From contig CAZNPA010000001.1 of the NCBI GenBank assembly GCA_964575095.1, positions 124,001 to 188,000 on the forward strand: a DNA stretch of 64,000 nucleotides. The letters are read 5' to 3'. The position numbers and the translations under genes were made by a program. This DNA comes from CAZNPA01 sp964575095 (lineage in GTDB: Bacteria; Pseudomonadota; Alphaproteobacteria; Rickettsiales; SXRF01). Each line of letters begins with the position of its first letter. The first letter of the stretch is position 1. The notes beneath the pieces are model-generated. The model did no database searches, had not been told where the DNA came from, and worked only from the letters and a program-made list of their open reading frames with translations. This document shows positions 9,501 through 16,984 of this stretch, piece after piece.

Positions 9501-9684
9501 CGGGAAGATACCCCTGGTCGGCGGATTACTGACCGGTGGCGACGGTGGCGGCGTGTTCGCGTTCAGCTACACGGTCAAAGGCACCGAATCCGATCCCGAA
9601 GTCAGCGTCAACCCGCTATCGATATTGGCGCCCGGCTTCCTGCGCGGCCTGTTCGAGGGCGCGGATAGGGATGAGGAAGAATAA
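6520..9684 (+). CDS. YhdP/AsmA-like envelope protein (DUF3971 and AsmA-like C-terminal region)
   Basis: A 1054-aa protein with one N-terminal signal-anchor helix (about residues 10-32, ending ILWVATGP) and a long periplasmic part rich in beta-repeat segments. The C-terminus has the family pattern LNNIVGKIPLVGGLLTGG followed by GVFAFSYTVKG, which closes YhdP-type proteins. Members of the AsmA/YhdP/TamB superfamily form long hydrophobic grooves thought to move phospholipids between inner and outer membranes. The start is GTG at 6520; no better ribosome-binding site is seen nearby. It is divergent from glnE and convergent with tyrS, with 1 nt between the stop codons. Confidence 0.85.
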   Translation: MTKPVFRTLIKIAIGLALLLFIAADLLILWVATGPRTLNTLTPYIEKAFTAEDGSYAMKINQTWLTLGSWRHPIDIRLHDVKVLTKEGAVFSSFPEIFIGLDLFALPMGKILPSSVTINQPAISLFQNEDKSINFGFGKSESLVPAPAEGQTPIPENKITAAPDATVPFAALLAPLLAPDNNSSLRSLHRVTIRGAAISITNVKKGAFFELVNANIKLRKRHGVLGLHVSGDIHYSDHQSHIAADMSLSRDMPTIDGSIRFQMLDPGALAKLFASNPAFGIFNAPLSGKADVSVDREGNIKKIAFSTDGGAGYIHSELLADSLAINALHAEGQLTNNANDIQIDVLSILMGKTTISGSGVVSLNNNDAAIRAHLIATNVPSSDVKLFWPPSLSPESRAWVLGNITDGTVPQAEARVNIQFGDLAKPVLPKEAVDASIALEGAAIRYLPDHPRITNVQGTIYVDGVGLTANIAGGSYMQSTKLSKGKLEIADLNADNPYIKVAFDADTTAKDVVSFLKLPRLQRAQRLGLNTDSVQGTAIAHGTVGFYFFAPTDAHGKSMEPDVYYSVIAEVKDFAQPGFLDKFDISGGTGTVFVDNKGVKFTGSGHVNGASASQAEVSYRFKPEEGFDTAIDVTATAPVESVPRFGYPALPFAKGTLGVKASLKLGPDVETATASINLADTVLDVKYLGWIKPDKEPAGIDIKSEKKNGVMNIPSFRITGQNADVEGSAALSKDFSSVERMSLQKAMLGKTNLTRLEYENTQTSVKIDAAGKSADLSGWLDQDEENSTFSFEHFPALQFKIDIAQLMLSKRGDMRGVKGEMRCDARLCSSANISGTVANNKNFDFRILKNPKGKRQVSLHATDAGAFLKAVGAFPNIEGGDLAITGNFDEGAQGSVLKGRATMTEYTVKKAPVLAKILSLASLTGVVDLMQGNGIRFSKLSAPFTLKNDVFTFRKVRAIGSSIGITTEGTMKFPKRTLDLEGTVVPAYALNNIVGKIPLVGGLLTGGDGGGVFAFSYTVKGTESDPEVSVNPLSILAPGFLRGLFEGADRDEEE

Positions 9685-9685
9685 A

Positions 9686-11077
9686 CTACGTCAGCTTCAC
9701 CAGCACGTGTTTCTTTTTTCCGGCGGAGAGTTTGAGGTCGCCTTTCTTGAAATTCGTGGCGCTGACGATTTCGTTTTCATCTTCGATCTTGCGGTCGTCG
9801 ATGCGCGCGCCGCCGCCACGTATCAGCCGCTTCGCCTCGCCGCCCGATTCCACCAGCTCCGTGCGCCGGAATAATTCGTATGCGGCGACGCCCTTACCCA
9901 AATCAGCGGCCGATAACTTAAATACCGGGATATCTTTCCCCACGCCGCCTTCCTCGAAGGTTTTTTTAGCGGTTTCGGCGGCCTGTTTCGCCGCGCGGTC
10001 GCCGTGGCAGAGTTTCGTCGCCTCGTTGGCCAATATTTTTTTGGCTTCGTTGATCTCGGCGCCTTTCAGTTTTTCCAGTTTCTCGATTTCCTTGATCGGC
10101 AGCTCGGTGAACAGCCGCAGGAACCGGCCGACATCGGCGTCTTCGGTATTGCGCCAATACTGCCAGTAATCGTACGGCGCCAGCATGTCCTTATCAAGCC
10201 ACACGGCACCCTGCGCCGTTTTCCCCATCTTGGCGCCTGACGAAGTGGCAAGCAGCGGCGTCGTCAGCCCATAGATTTCCTTGCCGTCGCCCTGCATGTG
10301 CTTCATGAACGCCTCGGTGCTGAAATCGCCCGCGTCCGGCCGCTTGGACTGGATGAACGGCTGCACCTCGACGATTTTGACCGACTTGCCTTTTTCTATC
10401 GCCATCGGCTGGAACCGCGCCTGCGATTCCATGTGATGGAAGAGGTCGATGCCCATGACGATGTTGCCCCACTGGTCGGAGCCGCCGATTTGCAGCGCGC
10501 AGTGGTAGCGCCGGTTGAGCTCGACGAAATCATACGCCTGCAGCACCATGTAATTGAATTCGAGGAATGATAAATTTTGTTCGCGCTCAAGCCGCAGCTT
10601 CACGCTTTCCTGCGTCAGCATGCGGTTGACGGAAAAGAACCGGCCGACGTCGCGCAGGAAGTCGATATAGTTCAAATTATCCAGCCACTCGGCGTTATTG
10701 ACCAGAATGGCGTCGGTGGCGCCGGCGCCGAAATGCAGGAACTGCTCGAACGTGCTCTTGATGCCTTGCAGGTTGTTGGCGATGTCCTGCTTCGTAAGCA
10801 GCTTGCGCGCTTCGTCCTTGCCGGAGGGATCGCCGACTTTGGTCGTGCCGCCGCCGAGTAACACGATCGGCTTATGGCCGGTTTTTTGCAGCCAGCGCAG
10901 CACCATGATCTGCATGAGCGAACCGGCGTGGAGGCTCGGCGCGGTAGCGTCGAAGCCGATATAGGCGCTGATGCGCTCTTTCTTCATGCGCGCGTCGAGC
11001 GTTTCGGCGTGCGTGCACTGGTGCGTGAACCCGCGCTCCTGCATGATGCGTAAAAATTCGGAAGAGAAGGTGGCCAT
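9686..11077 (-). CDS. tyrS: Tyrosyl-tRNA synthetase with an internal insertion
   Basis: Class I aminoacyl-tRNA synthetase that charges tRNA-Tyr. It has the HIGH-type motif HAGSLMQI near residue 50, the tyrosine-binding QIGGSDQWGN near 196-205, and the KMSKS loop as KMGKT at about 283-287, the usual alphaproteobacterial form. An S4-like domain closes the C-terminus (KRLIRGGGARIDD). At 463 aa it is about 45 residues longer than typical relatives. The extra stretch lies at about residues 216-266, between NIVMGIDL and YGLTTPLL. The gene is divergent from anmK (50-nt gap). Confidence 0.95.
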   Translation of the reverse strand: MATFSSEFLRIMQERGFTHQCTHAETLDARMKKERISAYIGFDATAPSLHAGSLMQIMVLRWLQKTGHKPIVLLGGGTTKVGDPSGKDEARKLLTKQDIANNLQGIKSTFEQFLHFGAGATDAILVNNAEWLDNLNYIDFLRDVGRFFSVNRMLTQESVKLRLEREQNLSFLEFNYMVLQAYDFVELNRRYHCALQIGGSDQWGNIVMGIDLFHHMESQARFQPMAIEKGKSVKIVEVQPFIQSKRPDAGDFSTEAFMKHMQGDGKEIYGLTTPLLATSSGAKMGKTAQGAVWLDKDMLAPYDYWQYWRNTEDADVGRFLRLFTELPIKEIEKLEKLKGAEINEAKKILANEATKLCHGDRAAKQAAETAKKTFEEGGVGKDIPVFKLSAADLGKGVAAYELFRRTELVESGGEAKRLIRGGGARIDDRKIEDENEIVSATNFKKGDLKLSAGKKKHVLVKLT

Positions 11078-11107
11078 TTATTGTCCCGTTATCACTTTCT
11101 TAATGGA

Positions 11108-11113
11108 TATAAT
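11108..11113 (+). promoter_or_regulatory. Candidate -10 box for anmK
   Basis: A perfect TATAAT stands 14 nt before the anmK ATG in the 50-nt tyrS/anmK gap. No good -35 lies at 16-18 nt, so the call rests on the -10 alone. Confidence 0.35.
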
Positions 11114-11127
11114 TTAAATAAGTGTAA

Positions 11128-12231
11128 ATGTCTAAGGAAGAAGAATCATTCTGGGCACTCGGGTTGATGAGCGGCACCTCGCTCGACGGCATTGATGCTG
11201 CGCTGATTAAAACCGACGGCGAACGCATCTTCTCCTTCGGCCCGTGGCTGACGACCCCCTTCGACGACGATTACCGCAACCGCCTGCGCGAAGCCGTCTA
11301 CGGCCGCGGCGACCTCCTCATGATGGAGCAGGACATCACCCTGAAACACGCCGACGCCGTAAAAAAACTTCTGGCGCAGGCCAGCCTCACCAAGCGCGAC
11401 GTGCACGTCATCGGCTTCCACGGCCAGACGGTCTCGCACCGCCCGCAAGATCATCTCACCTGGCAGATAGGTAACGGCGCGTTGCTCGCCGAGAAAACCG
11501 GCATCGACGTCGTTTGCGATTTCCGCCGCCGCGACATGGCGGCAGGCGGCGAGGGCGCGCCGCTCGTTCCCTTATACCAGGCTGCGCTGGCGCGACACAT
11601 GGAACTGCCCATCGCCATCCTCAATATCGGCGGCATCGCCAACGTCACCTGGATCGGCCGCTCGGAGCGTTCGTCCGACGCCATCATCTCGTTCGACATC
11701 ATGGCGTTCGACACGGGGCCCGGCAACGTCATGATCAATGAATGGGCGCGGCAACTGACCGGCCTCGACTGCGACCGCGACGGCAAGCTGGCGCTCTCCG
11801 GCAAGGCTGACATGGCCGTCGTCGCGCAATTGCTGGACAACCCGTTCTTCGCCAAGCATCCGCCCAAATCGCTCGACCGCAATTATTTCAGCCTCGACCC
11901 GCTGGCGAAAATGTCCAAGGAAAACGGCGCGGCGACGCTGATGGAATTCACGGCCGCTGCCATCGAAAAAGGCGCCGAATATTTCCCGGTGCCGGCGACG
12001 CAATGGTTCGTCTCCGGCGGCGGCCGCCACAACCCGGCGCTGATGCAGGCGATGAAACGCCGCTTCCTGCAAGTATTCCCCGTCGAAGCCCTGGGCTGGG
12101 TCGGCGACGCGCTCGAAGCCCAGGCGTTCGCATTTTTGGCCGTGCGCTCACTTAAAAAATTGGCGATTTCCCTCCCCACCACCACCGGCGCCATCCGTGC
12201 GAGCACGGGTGGTGCGCTTTACCGCGCATAA
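11128..12231 (+). CDS. anmK: Anhydro-N-acetylmuramic acid kinase
   Basis: Phosphorylates and hydrolyses 1,6-anhydro-MurNAc to MurNAc-6-phosphate during peptidoglycan recycling in the cytoplasm. The N-terminal GLMSGTSLDGIDAAL is the phosphate-binding signature of the AnmK branch of the ASKHA superfamily. FDTGPGNVMINEW and FVSGGGRHNPALM are further family blocks. The length (367 aa) is normal. The gene is divergent from tyrS and convergent with the unknown gene at 12233, with 1 nt between stops. Other recycling genes are not in the window. Confidence 0.95.
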   Translation: MSKEEESFWALGLMSGTSLDGIDAALIKTDGERIFSFGPWLTTPFDDDYRNRLREAVYGRGDLLMMEQDITLKHADAVKKLLAQASLTKRDVHVIGFHGQTVSHRPQDHLTWQIGNGALLAEKTGIDVVCDFRRRDMAAGGEGAPLVPLYQAALARHMELPIAILNIGGIANVTWIGRSERSSDAIISFDIMAFDTGPGNVMINEWARQLTGLDCDRDGKLALSGKADMAVVAQLLDNPFFAKHPPKSLDRNYFSLDPLAKMSKENGAATLMEFTAAAIEKGAEYFPVPATQWFVSGGGRHNPALMQAMKRRFLQVFPVEALGWVGDALEAQAFAFLAVRSLKKLAISLPTTTGAIRASTGGALYRA

Positions 12232-12232
12232 T

Positions 12233-12751
12233 TCAAATAAACGGGTCATACGCCCATTGCAGCAGCGCCTGGCGCTGGCGTGGGCGGCAGGCGAGGTTAT
12301 GTGGATCGCAGTTGGCAAGAATCTGCGCCTGATGGCGGCGGAAATTGCGCCAGCGCTTGATCTGGATGGTGTCGACCTCCGGCAATCGGCGACCGAGATA
12401 ATACCGGCAATACCACTGGAACCAGCCGCGCACGTCCGGCCCGATGATCCAACCTTTTTCACGCCATACCGAAAGCGGCTGGCGGCTTTTGACGCCGAAA
12501 TAATTGATCGACGCATCCGGCTCATCACTTAATTTTGCTTTCGTGAGCCAATCGGCAGGAAATTCCTTGCGGCAGTCGTTCATGTATTTGCCTTCGAACA
12601 CGCCGAGCGCCAGCATCTCCTTGGGCGAGAATGCGGGCGTAAAACCAGGATCAAACTTCTTTCCCGCCGGCACGGTCAGCTTATACGCATACCCCCGCTG
12701 CATTGTGTCATTCACTTTGATGCTAGCGCCAATTTTAAATTGGTTAGGCAT
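12233..12751 (-). CDS. Conserved protein of unknown function downstream of hemA
   Basis: The 172-aa product has a conserved-looking first half (FTPAFSPKEMLALGVFEGKY), a central aromatic block (WFQWYCRYYLGRR) and a very basic C-terminal third with several Trp and Arg (KRWRNFRRHQAQ). The mix of Trp, Arg and Cys suggests nucleic-acid or protein contact, but no fold can be named. The ATG at 12751 overlaps the hemA stop (TGATG), so translation is coupled to hemA. This supports the start over the TTG one codon upstream. It is convergent with anmK. Confidence 0.75.
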   Translation of the reverse strand: MPNQFKIGASIKVNDTMQRGYAYKLTVPAGKKFDPGFTPAFSPKEMLALGVFEGKYMNDCRKEFPADWLTKAKLSDEPDASINYFGVKSRQPLSVWREKGWIIGPDVRGWFQWYCRYYLGRRLPEVDTIQIKRWRNFRRHQAQILANCDPHNLACRPRQRQALLQWAYDPFI

Positions 12752-13998
12752 CAACCACCCGCGCCCATTAGCAACTTTTCTTCCACGCAGAGTTCGGGGT
12801 GGATCCCCAACCTCTCAAACACCCACACCAGCGCCCGTGTTAATTCCACCATCATTTCGCGCGTGTGCGTCGGCGTCGGGGTGATGCGGAGGCGTTCGGT
12901 GCCGCGGGGGACGGTGGGGTAGTTGATCGGTTGGACGTAGATGTCGAATTGGTTGAGCAGCATGTCGGACGCCTGCTTGCATAGTTTCGGATCGGCGACC
13001 AGCACCGGCAGGATGTGGCTTTGCAGCGACATCACCGGCAAATCGGCCTTGACCAGCATGTCGCGCAGCATGTGCACGTTATATTGGTGCGCCTTGCGCT
13101 CGGCGCCGCTTTCCATCAAATGGCGGATGCTGGCGTTGGCGCCCGCGGCCAGCGCCGGTGGCAGGGCGGTGGTGAAGATGAATCCCGGCGCGTAGGAGCG
13201 GATCATGTCGACCACCGCCTTGGAGCCAGTGATGTAGCCGCCCATGACGCCGAACGCTTTCCCCAGCGTGCCTTGGATTAGCGTCAGCCGGTCCATCACG
13301 CCGTCGCGCTCGGCGATGCCGGCGCCGCGCGCGCCATACATGCCGACCGCGTGCACTTCGTCGAGGTAGGTGATGGCGTTGTATGTGTCGGCGAGGTCGC
13401 AGAATTCGGCAATCGGCGCGATGTCGCCGTCCATCGAATAGACCGACTCGAAGGCGATGACTTTCGGGCGCGCGGGGTCGGCGGCTTTGAGCAGCGATTC
13501 CAGATGTTCGAGGTCGTTATGCCGGAAGACGTGTTTCTCGGCTTTGCTTTTCAGGATGCCGGAAATCATCGAGGCATGATTCAGCGCGTCGGAAAAAACG
13601 ATAGCGTTTGGCAGGATGCTGCACAGCGTCGAAAGCGCCGCCTCATTGGCGATGTAGCCGGAGGTGAACACCAGCCCGGCTTCTTTCCCATGTAGCTCGG
13701 CCAGCGTTTCCTCGAGCGCAACGATGGCGCGGTGCGTGCCGGAGATGTTGCGCGTGCCGCCGGCGCCAGCACCCAGCCGGCCGATGGCTTCGGCCATGGC
13801 GGCGATGATTTTGGGGTGCTGCCCCATGCTGAGGTAATCATTGCTGCACCAGACGGTGACGTCGCGGCCGGTGATATAGCTTTTCGCCAGCGGGAACGAC
13901 CCGGCCTTGCGCTCAAGGTCGTTGAACACGCGGTAGCGCCCCTCGCTTTTTAACTGCGCGATGCTTTCGGAAAATATTTTTTCGTAGTCAATGGCCAT
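12751..13998 (-). CDS. hemA: 5-Aminolevulinate synthase
   Basis: PLP enzyme that condenses glycine and succinyl-CoA to 5-aminolevulinate, the first step of heme synthesis in alphaproteobacteria (C4 pathway). The N-terminal VWCSNDYLSMGQHP and the PLP-lysine block TLGKAFGVMGGYI (Lys near residue 245) are typical, as is the 415-aa length. DEVHAVGMYG holds the PLP-pyridine Asp. The start overlaps the ctaA stop by 11 nt, and the unknown gene at 12751 overlaps the other end. This ctaA-hemA arrangement joins heme precursor synthesis to heme A formation. Confidence 0.97.
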   Translation of the reverse strand: MAIDYEKIFSESIAQLKSEGRYRVFNDLERKAGSFPLAKSYITGRDVTVWCSNDYLSMGQHPKIIAAMAEAIGRLGAGAGGTRNISGTHRAIVALEETLAELHGKEAGLVFTSGYIANEAALSTLCSILPNAIVFSDALNHASMISGILKSKAEKHVFRHNDLEHLESLLKAADPARPKVIAFESVYSMDGDIAPIAEFCDLADTYNAITYLDEVHAVGMYGARGAGIAERDGVMDRLTLIQGTLGKAFGVMGGYITGSKAVVDMIRSYAPGFIFTTALPPALAAGANASIRHLMESGAERKAHQYNVHMLRDMLVKADLPVMSLQSHILPVLVADPKLCKQASDMLLNQFDIYVQPINYPTVPRGTERLRITPTPTHTREMMVELTRALVWVFERLGIHPELCVEEKLLMGAGG

Positions 13999-14989
13999 AA
14001 TTCTTATGTAGTAGATTCACCGCACCCGCAAACAACACCAGCGCCACCGCCTGATGCAATAATGCCAGCGGCAGCGGCACTTCGTGTATCAGCGTCAGCA
14101 CGCCAAGCAGAAATTGCAACGCAATCGCAAGCATTACCGACAGACAGGCTTTATGGCTAACATAGGCACGGTTTAAATACCACCATAATGGAAAGCCAAG
14201 CGCCACCAGAACCGCCAGCCAGCGGTGAATAAACTGAATCAGCACCAGGTTTTCGTACCACGGCGACACAAAAAGCAATTCATCCGGCGTCAGCTGCCCG
14301 TTCATCAGCGGCCAGGTGTTGTAAATCATGCCCGCTTTCAGCCCGGCCACCATCGCACCGAAGACGATTTGCGTGGCTAGAAAGAAAAACCAGATTAAAT
14401 ACCATTTTTTGCTATCACTCCGGATGCCCGCCTGCGCTGGCATGACGGTAAGTAATGTCCACTCCAACCACCCAAAAATCGCAAAGGCGATGGAAAGATG
14501 CAGCGTCAGCCGCAGATGGCTGACATGCGGATCGTTTATCAAACCGCTTTTGACCATCAGCCAGCCGATGAGGCCTTGCAACCCGCCGAGTGCAAAAATC
14601 CCGATCATGCGTAAGCCAAAGCGCCGCGAAATGCTTTTGCGCGCTGCGAATATTAATAGCGGCAGTAAGACGACTAAACCCACCGTTCTTCCCAGCAGCC
14701 GGTGAAAATATTCCGGCCAGAAAATAGCCTTGAATTCATCGACGCTCATGCCCCGATTTATTTTTTGGTATTGCGGGCTGGCTTTATATCCCTCGAATTC
14801 CACCCACCAATCGGTATCGCTTAAAGGCGGGATGACGCCGTGCACCGGCTTCCATTCGATGATCGAAAGCCCGGCACCCGAAAGCCGCGTGTAGCCGCCG
14901 AGCATCACCATCGCCGCCACGAGAAGGAGGCAGAGGATCAACCAGAACTTGATGAGGCCGCGGTCACGGTATATGAGAGAAGTGTTCAT
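13988..14989 (-). CDS. ctaA: Heme A synthase, COX15/CtaA type 2
   Basis: Inner-membrane monooxygenase that converts heme O to heme A for aa3-type oxidases. The first helix ends in MLGGYTRLSGAGLSIIEWKP, the family signature. Heme-ligand histidines lie in EYFHRLLGR, LRLTLHLSIA, IQFIHRWLA and LLHQAVAL. Eight transmembrane segments are visible in 333 aa. Residues about 181-190 (VMPAQAGIRS) are encoded by a GTCAT-type palindromic repeat (14421-14446) and sit in the loop after helix 4. The gene starts 5 nt from the divergent oxidase-like gene, so promoters must lie within coding sequence. Confidence 0.95.
   Translation of the reverse strand: MNTSLIYRDRGLIKFWLILCLLLVAAMVMLGGYTRLSGAGLSIIEWKPVHGVIPPLSDTDWWVEFEGYKASPQYQKINRGMSVDEFKAIFWPEYFHRLLGRTVGLVVLLPLLIFAARKSISRRFGLRMIGIFALGGLQGLIGWLMVKSGLINDPHVSHLRLTLHLSIAFAIFGWLEWTLLTVMPAQAGIRSDSKKWYLIWFFFLATQIVFGAMVAGLKAGMIYNTWPLMNGQLTPDELLFVSPWYENLVLIQFIHRWLAVLVALGFPLWWYLNRAYVSHKACLSVMLAIALQFLLGVLTLIHEVPLPLALLHQAVALVLFAGAVNLLHKNYGH
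14421..14446. repeat. GTCAT-type palindromic repeat inside ctaA, in frame
   Basis: On the minus strand it reads GTCATGCCAGCGCAGGCGGG then CATCCG, and it encodes VMPAQAGIR. It is a variant of the arms of the element at 38396-38463 (GTCATTCCCGCGCAAGCGGG then AATC). A peptide of the type MPAQAGI is the usual translation of this repeat class where it falls in coding sequence. Confidence 0.65.
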
Positions 14990-14994
14990 GCGAC

Positions 14995-16302
14995 ATGGAT
15001 AGAAGAAAAATGCAGAATAATAAATCTCTTTCGCGTTGGTGGCTGCTGCTGGGATGTTCGGGGCTGGCCGTCGCTGGGCTTTATTCGCTGGTGCTGGTGA
15101 TCGCGCGCACGCCTCAGCTCGCGTCGCTGCCGTTTTTCAGCAATCTCTTCCATTCGGCGCTGGTGGCGCATGTTGATCTTTCCGTGCTGGCGTGGTTCCT
15201 GTGCATTGCCTGCCTGATGTGGAGCCAATTGGCCGTCCATAAACGATCGCCGATACCCTTCATAGAAGAGGCGGCGCTGCTTTCGATGGCGGGGGCGATG
15301 ATTTGTATCACGGTGGCGCCTTTAGATGCCGGCGCGCCGGCGCTGATGAGCAATTATATCCCCGTCATCCATAACCCGCTGTTTTTCTTCGGGCTGGCGC
15401 TGCTGTTATGCAGCGTGGTGTTGATGGTGGTGAAGGTTATGTGTATCAAACCGCCGCGGCAACCGTTGTATTTCGCCCTCTACTCCGCCGCGCTGATCGC
15501 ATTGATTGCCATCGTGGCATTTACCTGGTCTTACCGCCAGATGCCGCCCTCCATCGACGGCGCGCAATATTACGAGCTGCTGTTCTGGGGCGGCGGACAT
15601 ACGCTGCAATATTTGCATACGCAGATAATGATGGTGGTGTGGCTTTTGTTGATCACTAAATTAACCTCCCCCTTGAGTGGGAGGGGATTATATTTTCTCT
15701 TTTTGCTCTCTCCGCTGCTGGCGCTCTTAACGCCGCTCGCCTATCTCTTGTATAATGTTGCGTCGCAGGAGCACCGGCTGTTCTTTACCAACCTGATGAT
15801 ATTGGGCGGCGGGATTGCGCCCGGATTGCTGGCGATTTTCCTTATTCCCGGAACCTGGCGCGCGCGCCGGAAAAACGCCTTGTGGTCGGCGCTTTTTATG
15901 TCGCTGATATTGTTTATCTACGGCGGCATACTGGGCGGCATGATCGAGGGGCAGAACGTCGTCATCCCGGCGCATTACCACGGCGCCATCGTCGGCGTGA
16001 CGCTGGCGTTCATGGGGCTGGCCTACCTGTTGCTGCCGCAGTTCGGTTACCGCAACCCTGCCGCGTGGCGGCTGGCATACTGGCAGCCGATGGTGTATGG
16101 GGCAGGGCAGTTGATGCACATCACCGGCCTGGCCGTATCGGGCGGCTACGGCGTGCTGCGCAAAACACCTGGCGAAATCGCCGACATCGCCCTATCGGTC
16201 AAAGTCGCGCTGGGATTCATGGGGTTGGGCGGCCTGATCGCCATCATCGGCGGGTTGATGTTCGTGATTGTTGTGGCAAGATCAGTGTTTTATAAGGACT
16301 GA
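14995..16302 (+). CDS. Heme-copper oxidase subunit I-like membrane protein
   Basis: A 435-aa protein with about 12 hydrophobic segments. Histidines occur where oxidase subunit I binds heme and copper: LVAHVDLSVLAW (near residue 60), GGGHTLQYLHTQ (about 200-210) and IPAHYHGAIVG (about 326-329), the last like the HxH of helix X. The His pair expected on helix VII is not seen; the nearest block is SQEHRLFFTN with a single His. It may bind heme but be a degenerate or assembly-related relative. It is divergent from ctaA by 5 nt, which supports a respiratory role. An alternative start is the ATG at 15010. A small palindrome at 15665-15686 encodes TSPLSGRG in a loop. Confidence 0.65.
   Translation: MDRRKMQNNKSLSRWWLLLGCSGLAVAGLYSLVLVIARTPQLASLPFFSNLFHSALVAHVDLSVLAWFLCIACLMWSQLAVHKRSPIPFIEEAALLSMAGAMICITVAPLDAGAPALMSNYIPVIHNPLFFFGLALLLCSVVLMVVKVMCIKPPRQPLYFALYSAALIALIAIVAFTWSYRQMPPSIDGAQYYELLFWGGGHTLQYLHTQIMMVVWLLLITKLTSPLSGRGLYFLFLLSPLLALLTPLAYLLYNVASQEHRLFFTNLMILGGGIAPGLLAIFLIPGTWRARRKNALWSALFMSLILFIYGGILGGMIEGQNVVIPAHYHGAIVGVTLAFMGLAYLLLPQFGYRNPAAWRLAYWQPMVYGAGQLMHITGLAVSGGYGVLRKTPGEIADIALSVKVALGFMGLGGLIAIIGGLMFVIVVARSVFYKD
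15665..15686. repeat. CCTCCC palindrome inside the oxidase-like gene
   Basis: CCTCCC and GGGAGG flank an 8-nt centre (CCTTGAGT), with two further G on the right. It encodes TSPLSGRG in a loop between two hydrophobic helices. This resembles the CTCCC...GGGAG hairpins found scattered in proteobacterial genomes. Confidence 0.5.
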
Positions 16303-16733
16303 GCGCGCTCCGCCGCTTTTTGTGCTTCGACGGCTTGCGTCCAGCTTTTGCCGTCGGCGCGGGCGGTGGTCATGCATATATTATTGGCCTGGATTTCCTG
16401 CACGATGTGGTGCGCAGTGCTTTGCGCGCTGATTTCGTAATTGTTGAACTGTCCGTCGTTCCAGATGCGCGCCGCAGCGTAGCTGGCCGTTACTCCACCC
16501 AGTAGAAAAACCCCGGCCGCAACCAGCAATGAAACCGATACGGTCGATGCGACGGAGCCTATAATAAAAGTACTCATGCCGACAGCAATCAGCGGGCCGA
16601 CGACAAACTTGCAGCTATCGGCGATGCTGCTTAAGAACGAATGCCGTTTGAATTTCTGCATCTGCACGCGCTTCAGATGCGCAATATGCGGATCGGTGCA
16701 GACTTCATCCATGGGATGTTTTATTTGTGCCAT
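16290..16733 (-). CDS. Hypothetical membrane protein with two central helices
   Basis: The ATG at 16733 is chosen because a good promoter (16741-16769) would start transcription almost at this codon; a TTG at 16769 would overlap the -35. The 147-aa product has a polar basic N-terminus (HLKRVQMQKFKRH), two adjacent hydrophobic segments at about residues 44-90 rich in Gly, Val and Ala, and a polar C-terminal half with one Cys. Both termini are probably cytoplasmic. I do not recognise the family. Its end overlaps the convergent oxidase-like gene by 13 nt. Confidence 0.7.
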   Translation of the reverse strand: MAQIKHPMDEVCTDPHIAHLKRVQMQKFKRHSFLSSIADSCKFVVGPLIAVGMSTFIIGSVASTVSVSLLVAAGVFLLGGVTASYAAARIWNDGQFNNYEISAQSTAHHIVQEIQANNICMTTARADGKSWTQAVEAQKAAERAQSL

Positions 16734-16740
16734 ACCCGCT

Positions 16741-16769
16741 ATTTTATGGGGTTTATCCCCCTGATTCAA
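16741..16769 (-). promoter_or_regulatory. Sigma70-type promoter of the 16733 gene, probably leaderless
   Basis: On the minus strand TTGAAT (16764-16769) and TAAAAT (16741-16746) are 17 nt apart. The predicted start point is about 16734, next to the ATG at 16733. The spacer contains GGGG-ATAAA-CCCC, which could be an operator. Confidence 0.6.
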
Positions 16770-16931
16770 CGGGAGAAATATGACAGTTTTGTGAAGGTTT
16801 TTGCCGAAATTGGCGTATTTCTGGCACCTTTTTCCCTTAAGTTACGGCATAACCCCATCGAAAACTTATCCGCCCCCGGCTAGGGTTGCCGAAAGTTACG
16901 TATTTGTAATTCAGGAGCCACTTCTAGGTAG

Positions 16932-16977
16932 TTGCCAAAAATGTAAGTTTGTGGGATATATGAACGGCTTCATATAT
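16932..16977 (+). promoter_or_regulatory. Candidate promoter with overlapping perfect palindrome before the 17 kDa lipoprotein
   Basis: TTGCCA (16932-16937) and GATATA (16955-16960) are 17 nt apart. The -10 is covered by a perfect palindrome with 9-nt arms, ATATATGAA (16956-16964) and TTCATATAT (16969-16977), around CGGC. A repressor bound here would block the promoter. The same palindrome would fold as a stable hairpin if transcribed. Confidence 0.45.
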
Positions 16978-16984
16978 ACCGCGT

